Part shown: one piece after another, positions 7,233-16,645 of the stretch
Numbering within the stretch: position 1 is the first letter of the stretch
Layout: every line of letters begins with the position of its first letter
From: Pseudomonas viridiflava
GTDB lineage: Bacteria > Pseudomonadota > Gammaproteobacteria > Pseudomonadales > Pseudomonadaceae
Direction of reading: 5' to 3'
Assembly (NCBI RefSeq): GCF_900580675.1
Contig: NZ_UTBG01000178.1
Location: 1 to 47,200, forward strand
Length of the DNA: 47,200 bases
Program-made: the position numbers and the translations under genes
Notes under the pieces: generated by a model
Told to the model about the DNA's origin: nothing
The model's input: the letters and a program-made list of their open reading frames with translations, nothing else
The model's database searches: none

Positions 7233-8220
7233 AACCCTGGCAGCCGTGCTGCTGTGCGGTATGGCCAGCCTGGCCCAGGCCGCCGAGACCGCGATTTGCT
7301 ACAACTGCCCGCCGGACTGGGCTGACTGGGGCACGCAACTCAAAGCCATCGCCGCCAGCACCGGGGTGCAGGTGCCGCTGGACAACAAGAACTCCGGCCA
7401 ATCCCTGGCGCAACTGGTGGCCGAGAAGGCCGCGCCGGTGGCGGACGTGGTGTATTACGGCGTGACCTTCGGCCTGCAAGCGCAAAAGGCCGGTGTGGTC
7501 GAGGGCTACAAACCCAAGGCCTGGGACCAGATCCCGGCCGGTCTCAAAGACCCGGCGGGCCACTGGTTCGCGATCCATTCCGGGACTTTGGGCATCATGG
7601 TCAATGTCGATGCATTGGGTGGCCTGCCCGTGCCGCAAAGCTGGGCCGACCTGCTCAAGCCTGAGTACAAAGGCATGGTCGGCTACCTCGACCCGTCCAG
7701 CGCGTTTGTCGGCTACGTCTCTGCGGTGGCGATCAACCGCGCGATGGGTGGCGATTTGGATAACTTCGCGCCGGCGATCGACTACTTCCAGAAGCTCGCG
7801 AAAAACGCGCCCATCGTGCCCAAGCAAACCGCCTATGCACGGGTGCTGTCCGGTGAGTTGCCGATCCTGGTGGACTACGACTTCAACGCCTACCGCGCGC
7901 GCTATAAAGACAACGCCAATGTGGCGTTCGTGATCCCCAGGGAAGGCAGCATCAGCGTGCCATACGTGATGAGCCTGGTGGCCAATGCGCCGCACCGCGC
8001 CAATGCCGAAAAAGTCCTCGACTTTGTGCTCTCCGATGAAGGGCAGGCGCTGTGGGCCAAGGCCTATCTGCGGCCAGTGCGCCCGATGAAAATGCCGGCT
8101 GACGTCGCTGCGCAGTTCCTGCCCGACGGCGACTATGCGCGGGCCGGCGTGGTGGACTACGAAGAAATGGCTGCGGTGCAGGAAGCCTTCGCCGCCCGTT
8201 ACCTGAACGAGGTCAAGTAA
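7216..8220 (+). CDS. ABC transporter periplasmic substrate-binding protein
   Basis: 334 aa, family 1 extracellular solute-binding protein of the iron/phosphonate/polyamine-like group. The signal peptide is MRAFRKTLAAVLLCGMASLA with cleavage near AQA-A (22). ATG 7216 follows GAGGAG at 7-base spacing and overlaps the LacI gene. The mature part includes DVVYYGVTFGLQAQ, HSGTLGIMVNVDAL, GMVGYLDPSSAFVGY and VLDFVLSDEGQALW, typical of this clan. I see no metal-binding tyrosine pair that would make it clearly an Fe(III) binder. The downstream GpdQ-like phosphodiesterase suggests a phosphorus-containing organic substrate; related systems are often annotated as 2-aminoethylphosphonate transporters. The substrate is therefore unassigned. 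Confidence 0.88.
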   Translation: MRAFRKTLAAVLLCGMASLAQAAETAICYNCPPDWADWGTQLKAIAASTGVQVPLDNKNSGQSLAQLVAEKAAPVADVVYYGVTFGLQAQKAGVVEGYKPKAWDQIPAGLKDPAGHWFAIHSGTLGIMVNVDALGGLPVPQSWADLLKPEYKGMVGYLDPSSAFVGYVSAVAINRAMGGDLDNFAPAIDYFQKLAKNAPIVPKQTAYARVLSGELPILVDYDFNAYRARYKDNANVAFVIPREGSISVPYVMSLVANAPHRANAEKVLDFVLSDEGQALWAKAYLRPVRPMKMPADVAAQFLPDGDYARAGVVDYEEMAAVQEAFAARYLNEVK

Positions 8221-9039
8221 GTGGCTACATCGGCCAAACACGCGGCCTGGGCCCTGGCCCCCGCGTTTGCCGTGCTGCTCGCGTTCTGGCTGTTGCCGCT
8301 GGCGCACTTGATGGTGCTCGGCGCCGAGAGCCGCGACAGCCTCGGCAGCGGTTACTGGCAAGTGTTGAGCAGCGCGCAATACCTGGGCAGCCTGGGGCAA
8401 ACCCTGGTGCTGGCGGTGGTCGTGACTCTGGTCGCGTTGTTGATCGGTGGCATCAGCGGCGTGTTCCTTGCTCGCCAGCACTTTTTCGGGCGCTCGGCCT
8501 TGGTCGCCTTGCTGACTTTTCCCTTGGCGTTTCCCGGTGTGGTGGTGGGCTTTTTGGTGATCCTGTTGGCCGGGCGCCAGGGCCTGCTGGCGTCGCTGGG
8601 GCTGCAACTGGCGGGTGAGCGCTGGATCTTTGCCTACTCGCTTGCCGGTTTGTTTGTGGGCTACCTGTACTTCTCGATTCCGCGGGTGATCCTCACGGTG
8701 ATGGCCGCGTGCGAAAGTCTCGACCGCAGCCTGGAGGAAGCCGCACATTCGCTGGGGGCTGGGCACTGGCGGGTGGTGTGCGATGTGATCGTGCCGGGCC
8801 TGGCGCCCGCGTTGGCGTCCTGCGGCGCGATCTGTTTCGCCACGTCCATGGGCGCCTTCGGCACGGCCTTTACCTTGGGCACGCGGCTGAACGTGACCCC
8901 GGTGGCGATCTACAACGTGTTCACCAACTACGCCAACTTTGCCGTCGCCGCCGCGCTGTCGGTGGTGCTCGGTGCGGTGACGTGGGCGGTGTTGCTGCTG
9001 ACGCGGCGTCTGGTGAAAAACGCGGGGACAGTCCTGTGA
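8221..9039 (+). CDS. ABC transporter permease 1
   Basis: 272 aa. It starts with GTG directly after the stop of the binding-protein gene, so translation is probably coupled. It has about six hydrophobic helices, starting at AWALAPAFAVLLAFWLLPLA and ending with VAAALSVVLGAVTWAVLLLT. The cytoplasmic EAA loop is visible as SLEEAAHSLGAGHWRVVCDV near residues 169-188, the site that docks on the ATPase. It forms the transmembrane channel together with the next gene product in the inner membrane. The stop (TGA) overlaps the next start (GTGA). Confidence 0.88.
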   Translation: MATSAKHAAWALAPAFAVLLAFWLLPLAHLMVLGAESRDSLGSGYWQVLSSAQYLGSLGQTLVLAVVVTLVALLIGGISGVFLARQHFFGRSALVALLTFPLAFPGVVVGFLVILLAGRQGLLASLGLQLAGERWIFAYSLAGLFVGYLYFSIPRVILTVMAACESLDRSLEEAAHSLGAGHWRVVCDVIVPGLAPALASCGAICFATSMGAFGTAFTLGTRLNVTPVAIYNVFTNYANFAVAAALSVVLGAVTWAVLLLTRRLVKNAGTVL

Positions 9040-9830
9040 AGCGCTCATCGCTGTTTGTGCTGCAACTGCTGTTCACCCTGCTGGTGTGCGCCTTTATGTT
9101 GGTGCCGGTGGTGATGTCGCTGCTGGCCGGGCTGACGCGCAATTTCTTTGTCGGCCTGTCCAGCGGCCTGACCTTCGACTGGCTGATTCAGGTATGGCAG
9201 GCCTATTCACCGACTGTGTGGCTGTCGTTGCAATTGGCCGTGGCGTGCGCGGTGTGCGTCTGCGTGATCGGCGTACCTGCGGCCTACGCCCTGGTGCGCA
9301 TGAACAACCGCTTCAGCCGCGCCTTCGAAGAATTGATGGTGCTGCCGGTGGCGATGCCCGGCCTGGCCAGTGCCCTGGCCCTGCTGCTGACCTACGGCCA
9401 GTTCGGCACGTTTCGCAGCAGCTGGCTGTTTATCCTGGTTGGGCATGTGCTGTTCACCTTGCCGTTTCTGGTGCGCCCGGTGATGGCGGTGATGCAACGC
9501 CAGCACCTGCCGGTGCTGGAAGAGGCGGCGGCCAGCCTGGGTGCCGGGCCGATCAAGCGCTTTTTCAGCGTGGTGGTGCCCAACTGCCGGGCGGGGATTC
9601 TCGCCGGTGTGCTGATGGTCGTCACCCTGAGCCTGGGCGAGTTCAACCTGACCTGGATGCTCCACACGCCGATGACCAAGACCTTGCCGGTGGGCCTGGC
9701 CGACAGCTACGCCTCGGCGCGCCTGGAAATCGCCAGCGCCTACACCCTTATCTTTTTGCTGATGATCGTGCCGCTGCTGATTGCGCTGCAGGCCATCAGC
9801 GCTCGTTTGTCCCGTGGAGAGCGTCGATGA
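9036..9830 (+). CDS. ABC transporter permease 2
   Basis: 264 aa, starting VKRSSLFVLQ from GTG 9036, which overlaps the stop codon of permease 1 by three bases. About six transmembrane helices (for example LLFTLLVCAFMLVPVVMSLL and LIFLLMIVPLLIALQA). The EAA loop reads VLEEAAASLGAGPIKRFFSV. It is the partner permease of an asymmetric importer. Its stop overlaps the ATPase start (ATGA at 9827-9830). The frame upstream of 9036 belongs to the previous gene's shadow and was not used. Confidence 0.88.
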   Translation: MKRSSLFVLQLLFTLLVCAFMLVPVVMSLLAGLTRNFFVGLSSGLTFDWLIQVWQAYSPTVWLSLQLAVACAVCVCVIGVPAAYALVRMNNRFSRAFEELMVLPVAMPGLASALALLLTYGQFGTFRSSWLFILVGHVLFTLPFLVRPVMAVMQRQHLPVLEEAAASLGAGPIKRFFSVVVPNCRAGILAGVLMVVTLSLGEFNLTWMLHTPMTKTLPVGLADSYASARLEIASAYTLIFLLMIVPLLIALQAISARLSRGERR

Positions 9831-10858
9831 CCGCTATCACTATCCGCCTGCAAGGCTGTCGCAAGGCGTTCGCCGACGGCACTGTGGCCGTGCATGACTT
9901 GAACCTGACCGTCGAAGGCGGTGAAACCCTGGCGATTCTCGGCCCGTCGGGCTGCGGCAAAACCACCACCTTGCGCCTGATTGCCGGGTTGGAAAGCCCG
10001 GACGTCGGCCAAGTGTTTTTCGGCGATCAGGACGTGACCCGCCTGCCCATCGAGCGCCGCGATGTGGGCATGGTGTTCCAGAATTACGCGCTGTTTCCCA
10101 ACCTGAATGTGGCCGGCAATATCGTCTACGGCCTGAAGATTCGCGGCGTGCCGGCGACCGAACGCAACAAGCGCTGCGAGGAGCTGCTGGAGCTGGTGGG
10201 TTTGCAGCAGCACGGCAAGCGCAGCATTCACGAGTTGTCCGGTGGCCAGCGCCAGCGCGTGGCCCTGGCCCGCGCTTTGGCGCCGCGCCCGAAAGTGCTG
10301 TTGCTCGATGAACCCCTGGCGGCGCTGGATGCGCAGTTGCGTGAACGCCTGCGCAGTGAGCTGGATCAACTGCTGCGTGGCCTGGGGATCACCTCGGTGT
10401 TTGTCACCCACGACCAGGGCGAAGCCATGGCGCTGGGCGATCGTATCCTGGTGATGGAGCACGGTCGTGTCGCGCAGCTGGCCAGCCCTCGCGAGATCTA
10501 TCAGAAGCCGGCCAATGCCTTCGTCGCAGGCTTTGTCGGCAACCTCAATGCGTTCACGGTACTCGGGCAATCGGCCCACGGCTTGAAAGTCTGCGGCGGC
10601 GAATTGCCCTGGCATCAGGCCAATGTGCCTGCAACCCTGTACTGCCGCCCTGAGCACCTGCGGGTGATGGAAGGCGAGGGGCACTTGCACGGCCATCTGC
10701 TGGCGCAGTTTTTCCAGGGCGCGCAAAGCCGCCTGCTGGTGGATATAGGCGGCCCGCAGCCGCTGCTGGTGGACAGCAGCGACAACCAGCTCTACGCCGT
10801 CGGCGCGCCGATGGCCCTGGCCATCGCGCCGCCCATGTTGTTCACCCTGAATGCGTGA
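9827..10858 (+). CDS. ABC transporter ATP-binding protein
   Basis: 343 aa, cytoplasmic ATPase of a PotA/UgpC/FbpC-like importer. Walker A GPSGCGKT is at 39-46, the Q-loop at Q85 (VFQNYALF), signature LSGGQRQ at 137-143, Walker B LLLDEP near 158-163 and switch His H195 (VTHDQGEA). The C-terminal part, from about 235, is a TOBE-type domain (LYCRPEHLRVMEGEG...). The start ATG overlaps the preceding stop and has GGAG upstream. All motifs are intact. The TOBE region may sense the substrate or regulatory partners, as in related ATPases. Confidence 0.92.
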   Translation: MTAITIRLQGCRKAFADGTVAVHDLNLTVEGGETLAILGPSGCGKTTTLRLIAGLESPDVGQVFFGDQDVTRLPIERRDVGMVFQNYALFPNLNVAGNIVYGLKIRGVPATERNKRCEELLELVGLQQHGKRSIHELSGGQRQRVALARALAPRPKVLLLDEPLAALDAQLRERLRSELDQLLRGLGITSVFVTHDQGEAMALGDRILVMEHGRVAQLASPREIYQKPANAFVAGFVGNLNAFTVLGQSAHGLKVCGGELPWHQANVPATLYCRPEHLRVMEGEGHLHGHLLAQFFQGAQSRLLVDIGGPQPLLVDSSDNQLYAVGAPMALAIAPPMLFTLNA

Positions 10859-11702
10859 GAGTCGACTTTTGAACCGTCCATTTATCGTTGCGCAGATCAG
10901 CGATCTGCACCTTAAAGCCGGCCAGCGCCTGACCTACGGCGTGGTGGATACCCTGGGCGCGCTGCGCCGTGCCGTTGACCATCTCAACGCCAGCCATCCA
11001 CGCCCCGATATCGTGGTGGTCAGCGGCGACCTGGTGGACTTCGGCCGCGCCGATGAATACGCCGTGCTGCACCCCGAGCTGGCCCGCCTGCACATGCCGT
11101 GTTACCTGGTACCCGGCAACCACGACATCCGCGGGCCGCTGCTTGAGGCGTTCACTGATCACTGCTACTTGCCGGCATCGGCCGATGGCCCGCTGGATTG
11201 GGTGGTGGATGAGCATCCGCTGCGCCTGATCGGCCTGGATTCGACCATCCCCGGCAGCCATGGCGGGCAGTTGCTCGACAGCCAGTTGCAGTGGCTCGAT
11301 GCGCAGTTGTCACTGCGCCCTGATGCACCGACGCTGCTGATCCTGCATCACCCGCCGTTTATCAGCGGCATCGGGCATATGGACCGTGAACCCTTTATCA
11401 ACGCCGCCGCGCTGGAGCAAGTCGTTGCCCGCCACCCGCAAGTCGAGCGCCTGCTGTGCGGCCATCTGCACCGGCCGATGCAGCGGCGCTTCGGTGGCAG
11501 CCTCAGCTGTGTCTGCCCCGGCACGTCGCATCAGATTGTGCTGGATTTGCAAGAAGCGGCGCCCGCGCATTTCAACCTGGAGCCGGCGGGCTATTTGTTG
11601 CATCGCTGGGAGGCGCAACACGGCTTGATCAGCCACAACGGCGTGTTCGGGGATTACCCGGGGCCGTACCCGTTTTATGACGCTCAAGGATTGATTGACT
11701 GA
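10851..11702 (+). CDS. GpdQ-like metallophosphodiesterase
   Basis: 283 aa, calcineurin-like metallophosphoesterase closest in motif pattern to the Enterobacter glycerophosphodiesterase GpdQ. Metal ligands are visible in order: D18-x-H20 (ISDLH), D60 (VVSGDLVDFG), N90-H91-D92 (PGNHD), H166 (LHHPP) and H205-x-H207 (CGHLHRPM). The TYGVVDTL and PGTSHQ segments and the C-terminal YPGPYPFYD also fit that subgroup. The gene overlaps the ATPase gene by 8 bases and closes the operon. The start may be ATG 10851 or TTG 10869, which has GAGAG eight bases before it. No signal peptide is seen, so it probably acts on a phosphodiester after import (inference). Confidence 0.87.
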   Translation: MRESRLLNRPFIVAQISDLHLKAGQRLTYGVVDTLGALRRAVDHLNASHPRPDIVVVSGDLVDFGRADEYAVLHPELARLHMPCYLVPGNHDIRGPLLEAFTDHCYLPASADGPLDWVVDEHPLRLIGLDSTIPGSHGGQLLDSQLQWLDAQLSLRPDAPTLLILHHPPFISGIGHMDREPFINAAALEQVVARHPQVERLLCGHLHRPMQRRFGGSLSCVCPGTSHQIVLDLQEAAPAHFNLEPAGYLLHRWEAQHGLISHNGVFGDYPGPYPFYDAQGLID

Positions 11703-11759
11703 GGGTTGTCGCAGGTTCACTTCGCTCAACCAAGCTCCCTCACCACAAAGGCATTGCCC

Positions 11760-13403
11760 TCACGCCACGCGGTTCCTGCCCGCGCCCTTGGCTTCATACA
11801 ACCGCATGTCCGCGCGCTTGAGCAACGCCAGCGAGTCCCGGTCCGAGGGCTCGGCCACGCCGACGCCGATGCTCACGGTCAGATGGCCCACCGTTGGAAA
11901 TACCGCCGCCTGCACGGCCGCGCGGATTTTTTCGGCGACCACTTCGGGGCTGTCGGGCTCTTCGACTTCGGGCAGCAGCACGGCGAATTCTTCACCGCCG
12001 TAGCGTGCGACAAAATCAGTGGAGCGGGTGGTGTTTTCAATCAAGGCCGCGAGCTGGCACAGCACATCATCGCCGATGGCATGGCCGTAGGTGTCGTTGA
12101 CGCGCTTGAAGTAATCGGCGTCGATCAGCAGCAAGGCGAAGGTGCGGCCGGTGCGTTGGAACAACAGGCTGTTCTCGGCGAGTTTTTCATCGAAGCGGCG
12201 ACGGTTGTAGACGCCGGTCAGTGCGTCATGGGTGGCCAGTTTCAGCAGCTCGGCGTTGGCCTGAGTGAGGTCGGCGGTGCGTTGCGCGACGGTGGCTTCC
12301 AGGGACGCGTTGGCTTCTTTGAGTTCGCGCTCCTTGGAGAGCAGCGATTGGGTCATGCCGGTGAGCGAGCGGCCCAACTGGGCAATTTCCAGCACGGGAT
12401 GGTCTTGGGGGAATACCGCACCGGGCTGATGGTTTTGCACCTGTTTGGCGGATTTGGCCAGCCGTTCGATCGGCCGGCTGAGGGTCGACGCCAGGTAGTA
12501 CGCGACGAGCCCGAACACCACGGCCGCCAGCACGCCCAGCAGCAACAGTTTGTACATCAGCACGCGCGCCGGTTGCAGTGCAACCTCCAGGGGCTGACGC
12601 ACCATGATGTACCAACTGACTTTGGCATTCGATGGGCTGGGCACTGCCACCGACGCGGTGACGTAGCCGTTGCCGGTGGACCAGCCCGACGGCTTGCCGA
12701 AGTTCGCTTGCGGCATCTGCTCACCCGCCAGCGCCTCGGGGTAGAGCACTTTGCCGTCGAAGTCGACAATCAAGGCTTCAAGCTCGGGTTGGGCATCCTT
12801 CTGCATCGTCGCGGAGTCGACCATTTGCGTCACCCAACGCCAATGAGCGTGGGCGCCCAGCACGCCGATGGTTTCGCCGGCGGCGTTGTGAATCGGCGCG
12901 GCGAAATCAATGAAGCGCAGTGGCTCGCCATTGGGCGCACCCGGCAGCAGTTTGGCCAGCAACACCGCTTCGTGCGGGTCGCCGGTGTATTCACCGCGTA
13001 TGCCCGCTTGGAACCACGGCCGTTGCTGCACGGACTGATTCACCAGCAACCCGTTGACCGCCTGGCGCACACGCCCCTCGGCGTCTGCAACGCCCATCCA
13101 CGCATACTCGGCGCGCGACTGGGTACGCAACTCCATCAGGGTCAGGATATCCGGCGCATCGAGGTTGCCTCTGTGCATGATCGGCGCCTTGCTCAGCAAC
13201 GACACTTCCAACTGGCGTTCGCGCAACTGCACCGCCAGCAACGCCGCGGTCGAGCGTGCTGTGCTTAGCAGCGCATTGCCACTCGCTTGTTTCATTTGCT
13301 CAGTGGCGATATGGCCCACGTAGAAACCCACGCTGAGCAGCGTGAGCAGCGATAAACCGGCAAACCAAAGGGTCAGGTGACTGCGCAAGCTGGCTTTGAT
13401 CAT
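11760..13403 (-). CDS. Membrane sensor diguanylate cyclase (GGEEF)
   Basis: 547 aa. Makes cyclic di-GMP from two GTP in response to an extracytoplasmic cue. Order of parts: transmembrane helix 10-31, periplasmic double-Cache-like sensor about 40-275, second helix 284-304, HAMP-like linker 305-360, short coiled coil 355-390 and GGDEF domain 391-547. The active site is GGEEF at 469-473 and the product-inhibition site RSTD is at 460-463, the correct five residues before it, so the cyclase should be active and feedback-inhibited. No EAL domain is present. It is convergent with the phosphodiesterase gene and probably monocistronic. The ligand is unknown. Confidence 0.93.
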   Translation of the reverse strand: MIKASLRSHLTLWFAGLSLLTLLSVGFYVGHIATEQMKQASGNALLSTARSTAALLAVQLRERQLEVSLLSKAPIMHRGNLDAPDILTLMELRTQSRAEYAWMGVADAEGRVRQAVNGLLVNQSVQQRPWFQAGIRGEYTGDPHEAVLLAKLLPGAPNGEPLRFIDFAAPIHNAAGETIGVLGAHAHWRWVTQMVDSATMQKDAQPELEALIVDFDGKVLYPEALAGEQMPQANFGKPSGWSTGNGYVTASVAVPSPSNAKVSWYIMVRQPLEVALQPARVLMYKLLLLGVLAAVVFGLVAYYLASTLSRPIERLAKSAKQVQNHQPGAVFPQDHPVLEIAQLGRSLTGMTQSLLSKERELKEANASLEATVAQRTADLTQANAELLKLATHDALTGVYNRRRFDEKLAENSLLFQRTGRTFALLLIDADYFKRVNDTYGHAIGDDVLCQLAALIENTTRSTDFVARYGGEEFAVLLPEVEEPDSPEVVAEKIRAAVQAAVFPTVGHLTVSIGVGVAEPSDRDSLALLKRADMRLYEAKGAGRNRVA

Positions 13404-13535
13404 GGTGGCTCATTTGAATGTTTGGCTTTGAGCATAGTACGCGGAATGGATGCACGGCGATCAACCACAAACGTACAAGATTGCGGGCAAACCGCCTCAG
13501 TAGACTCGTGGCACTTCTACTCATGCAGGTTCCCC

Positions 13536-14141
13536 ATGGACATCTTCCTCTACGCCTTCAGCGTCATGTACAGCCCGGGGCCCGTCAACTTGATGGGCCT
13601 GAACGCCGGGCTCACCGGTAAATTCCGCCGCTCCACCGGCTTTTACATTGGCGTGGGCAGCGCGATGCTGTTGATGTTCGTACTGTTCGGCTACACCGGT
13701 GAAGCGATCATCTCCCAGGCAGCGCTGCCGTATATCTCACTGGTGGGCGGGTTTTATACGTTGTACCTCGCGTTCCAGGTGTTCACCGCCCGCACGGCGG
13801 TTGAGGATGCTTCAAGCGCGCCTGCCAAGGCCCTCACATTCTGGAATGGCCTGGTGATCCAGTTGCTCAACCCCAAGGGCATCGTGGCGGTGTTGCCGAT
13901 CACCAGTGTGATGTTGCCGGCGGCGCATATCACCGGGGCTTCCATCTTTGGCGTCTCGGCCTTGCTCGGGCTGGGCGCAGTGGGTGCGCCGTGGCTGTAC
14001 GCATTACTCGGCGCGCTGTTGGGGCGGCGGATCAGCGGGGCGGCGGCGTTTACCTGGTTCAACCGCTGCATGGGACTGGCGCTGGCGGCGTGCGCGTATT
14101 TCATGCTTCACGCGTTCTATCTGCACTGGGTCTCAACATGA
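13536..14141 (+). CDS. LysE/RhtB-family exporter
   Basis: 201 aa. Membrane exporter of the LysE superfamily, whose members export amino acids and related small molecules. The N-terminus MDIFLYAFSVMYSPGPVNLM carries the family PGP motif in the first helix. Further helices follow: GVGSAMLLMFVLFGY, PYISLVGGFYTLYLAFQVF, ISGAAAF...LALAACAYFML. FWNGLVIQLLNPKG is the characteristic central segment. ATG 13536 is chosen because the longer frame upstream overlaps the divergent cyclase gene's 5' end. It is divergent from that cyclase. The substrate cannot be inferred. Confidence 0.87.
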   Translation: MDIFLYAFSVMYSPGPVNLMGLNAGLTGKFRRSTGFYIGVGSAMLLMFVLFGYTGEAIISQAALPYISLVGGFYTLYLAFQVFTARTAVEDASSAPAKALTFWNGLVIQLLNPKGIVAVLPITSVMLPAAHITGASIFGVSALLGLGAVGAPWLYALLGALLGRRISGAAAFTWFNRCMGLALAACAYFMLHAFYLHWVST

Positions 14142-14169
14142 GTAGATCTTGTGATCATCTGGAATAATA

Positions 14170-14182
14170 TGAGTTTGTCTCA
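14170..14182. promoter_or_regulatory. Possible MetR-type site upstream of metE
   Basis: TGAG-N5-CTCA is a palindrome that differs from the MetR consensus TGAA-N5-TTCA at one symmetrical position. It lies 57 bases before the metE start, within a 97-base intergenic stretch. MetR control of metE is established in enterobacteria and pseudomonads; no metR gene is present in this window. Confidence 0.4.
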
Positions 14183-14238
14183 CCATGCGTGTCTGTCGAC
14201 AATGGCTGCCATCAATATCGACATTGGAGTTGTAAGTC

Positions 14239-16527
14239 ATGGCAGTCGCTCATTCCCTTGGATTTCCGCGCATTGGACGCGACCGTGAACTGAAAAAAGC
14301 GCAGGAAGCGTTCTGGAAGGGTGAGCTCGACGAAGCCGGCCTGCGCGCCGTTGGCCGTGACTTACGCAAGACGCATTGGGCGCTGCAGAAGCAGGCCGGG
14401 ATCGAACTGCTGCCGGCCGGTGATTTCGCCTGGTATGACCAGGTGCTGACCCACTCGCTGATGTTCGGCGTGATCCCCGAGCGTTTCCGCCCGGCCGACG
14501 GCAAAGCCACCTTGCAGACCCTGTTCGGCATGGCCCGTGGCGTCAGCGACAGCTGCTGCGGCGGTGCCCACGCCCAGGAAATGACCAAGTGGTTCGATAC
14601 CAACTACCACTACCTGGTGCCTGAATTCAGCGCCGATCAGCAATTCCATTTGGGGTGGGATCAGCTGTTCGAAGAAGTCGAGGAAGCTCGCGAGCTGGGC
14701 CACACCGTCAAGCCGGTCGTGATCGGCCCGCTGACTTACCTGTGGCTGGGCAAGTCCAAGGGCGGCGATTTTGACAAGCTCGATTTGCTCGAGCGCCTGC
14801 TGCCGCTCTACGGCCAGATTTTCCAGCGCCTGGCGGACCTGGGCGTGGAGTGGGTGCAGATTGACGAGCCGATCCTGGTCCTCGACCTGCCGCAGGAATG
14901 GAAAAACGCGTTTGAGCGTGCCTACAACCTGATCCAGCGTGACCCGCTGAAAAAACTGGTGGCCACCTACTTCGGCGGTTTGGAAGAAAACCTCGGCCTG
15001 GCCGCTAACTTGCCGGTCGATGGCCTGCATATCGACCTGGTGCGCGCCCCGGACCAGTACCCGACCATCCTCGACCGCCTGCCGGCGTATAAAGTGCTGT
15101 CGTTGGGCGTGGTCAATGGCCGCAACGTCTGGCGCTGCGACCTGGAAAACGCCCTGGCGACCTTGCAGCACGCCCATGAAAAACTCGGTGACCGGCTGTG
15201 GGTGGCGCCGTCCTGCTCGCTGCTGCACAGCCCCGTGGACCTGGGCCGCGAAGACCAGCTGGATGCCGAGCTGAAAAGCTGGCTGGCCTTTGCCGTACAG
15301 AAGTGCGCGGAAGTCGCCGTGCTGGCCCAGGCCGTCAACCAGCCGGACGCACCGAACGTGCGGGCTGCCCTGGCTGAAAGCCGCGCCGTGCAAGCCGCCC
15401 GAGCGGCTTCGCCACGTATTCACAAACCCGCTGTGCAAGCCCGTGTGGCGGCGATCACTGCCCAGGACAGCCAGCGCCAGTCGCTGTTTGCCCAGCGCAT
15501 CGAGAAACAGCGCGCCGGTTTGAACCTGCCGCTGTTCCCGACCACCACCATTGGTTCGTTCCCGCAAACCGCATCGATCCGCCTGGCGCGCCAGTCGTAC
15601 AAGGCCGGCAAGTTGAGCGAAGCCGAGTACGTCGAAGCGATGCACAGCGAGATCAAACACGCGGTCGAGGTGCAGGAAAACCTCGGCGTGGACGTGCTGG
15701 TGCACGGTGAAGCCGAGCGCAATGACATGGTCGAATACTTCGCCGAGCAACTCGACGGCTACGTATTCACCCGCTTCGGTTGGGTGCAGAGCTACGGTTC
15801 GCGTTGCGTGAAACCGGCGGTGATTTTTGGCGACCTGAGCCGCCCGACAGCCATGACCGTGGCGTGGATTCGCTACGCCCAGGGCCTGACCAACAAGGTG
15901 ATGAAGGGCATGCTGACCGGCCCGGTGACCATGCTGATGTGGTCGTTCCCACGTGAAGACGTGAGCCGCGAAGTGCAGGCGCGCCAACTGGCCCTGGCGA
16001 TTCGTGACGAAGTGGTCGACCTGGAAGCTGCCGGTATCCGGATCGTGCAGATCGACGAAGCGGCGTTCCGTGAAGGTCTGCCGTTGCGCGAGGCGCAGTG
16101 GCAGCCGTACCTGGACTGGGCCACCGAAGTGTTCCGCCTGTGCGCTTCGGGCGTGCGTGACGAAACCCAGATCCACACCCACATGTGCTACAGCGAGTTC
16201 AACGATGTGATCGAGTCGATCGCGGCAATGGACGCCGACGTGATCACCATCGAAACCTCACGTTCGGACATGGAGCTGCTGGACGCCTTCGAAGCCTTCG
16301 CTTACCCGAACGACATCGGTCCGGGCGTCTACGACATCCACTCGCCGCGCGTGCCGGATGCGTCGGAAATGGCCAACCTGCTGCGCAAGGCGGCCAAGCG
16401 GATTCCGGCTGAGCGGCTATGGGTCAACCCGGACTGCGGCCTGAAAACCCGTGGCTGGCCGGAGACCGAAGCGGCGCTGATCCATATGGTGACGGCGGCG
16501 CGTCAACTGCGCGCAGAGCTGGCTTAG
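14239..16527 (+). CDS. metE: Cobalamin-independent methionine synthase
   Basis: 762 aa. Transfers the methyl group of 5-methyltetrahydropteroyl-triglutamate to homocysteine, the last step of methionine synthesis. It has the two barrel domains of the family: the N-terminal half begins [16 protein letters not shown], and the C-terminal half begins [15 protein letters not shown] near 431. Zinc ligands are visible as H648-x-C650 (HTHMCYSEF) and C733 ([11 protein letters not shown]); the offset to E. coli numbering is +7, so the fourth ligand is likely E672. GGAG precedes the ATG. The gene appears intact and monocistronic, followed by a REPIN. Confidence 0.96.
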   Translation: MAVAHSLGFPRIGRDRELKKAQEAFWKGELDEAGLRAVGRDLRKTHWALQKQAGIELLPAGDFAWYDQVLTHSLMFGVIPERFRPADGKATLQTLFGMARGVSDSCCGGAHAQEMTKWFDTNYHYLVPEFSADQQFHLGWDQLFEEVEEARELGHTVKPVVIGPLTYLWLGKSKGGDFDKLDLLERLLPLYGQIFQRLADLGVEWVQIDEPILVLDLPQEWKNAFERAYNLIQRDPLKKLVATYFGGLEENLGLAANLPVDGLHIDLVRAPDQYPTILDRLPAYKVLSLGVVNGRNVWRCDLENALATLQHAHEKLGDRLWVAPSCSLLHSPVDLGREDQLDAELKSWLAFAVQKCAEVAVLAQAVNQPDAPNVRAALAESRAVQAARAASPRIHKPAVQARVAAITAQDSQRQSLFAQRIEKQRAGLNLPLFPTTTIGSFPQTASIRLARQSYKAGKLSEAEYVEAMHSEIKHAVEVQENLGVDVLVHGEAERNDMVEYFAEQLDGYVFTRFGWVQSYGSRCVKPAVIFGDLSRPTAMTVAWIRYAQGLTNKVMKGMLTGPVTMLMWSFPREDVSREVQARQLALAIRDEVVDLEAAGIRIVQIDEAAFREGLPLREAQWQPYLDWATEVFRLCASGVRDETQIHTHMCYSEFNDVIESIAAMDADVITIETSRSDMELLDAFEAFAYPNDIGPGVYDIHSPRVPDASEMANLLRKAAKRIPAERLWVNPDCGLKTRGWPETEAALIHMVTAARQLRAELA

Positions 16528-16540
16528 CGCAGTAAAAAAA

Positions 16541-16629
16541 TGTGGGAGCGGGCTTGCTCGCGAAAGCGGTATGTCAGCCGGCATATCTGGCGCTGACACT
16601 GCGTATTCGCGAGCAAGCCCGCTCCCACA
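16541..16629. repeat. REPIN
   Basis: Inverted arms tgtgggagcgggcttgctcg and cgagcaagcccgctcccaca enclose a short spacer. It lies between the convergent metE and DUF1624 genes and fills almost the whole gap, where it may replace a classical terminator. Confidence 0.9.
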
Positions 16630-16645
16630 TTTAGCCCGTGTTGGG

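Noticed and set aside
6961..9048. Long open frame on the minus strand opposite the LacI operon (about 695 codons)
   Set aside because: It lies antisense to three genes with clear family motifs, its translation is rich in Arg, His, Gln and Ala with no recognisable domain, and it reflects high GC at third positions.
11706..13268. Plus-strand open frame of about 520 codons
   Set aside because: Antisense to the diguanylate cyclase with intact GGEEF and I-site; no domain of its own.
14142..14238. Cobalamin riboswitch before metE
   Set aside because: The gap is only 97 bases, far shorter than the roughly 200-base riboswitch, and no B12-box-like motif is visible.
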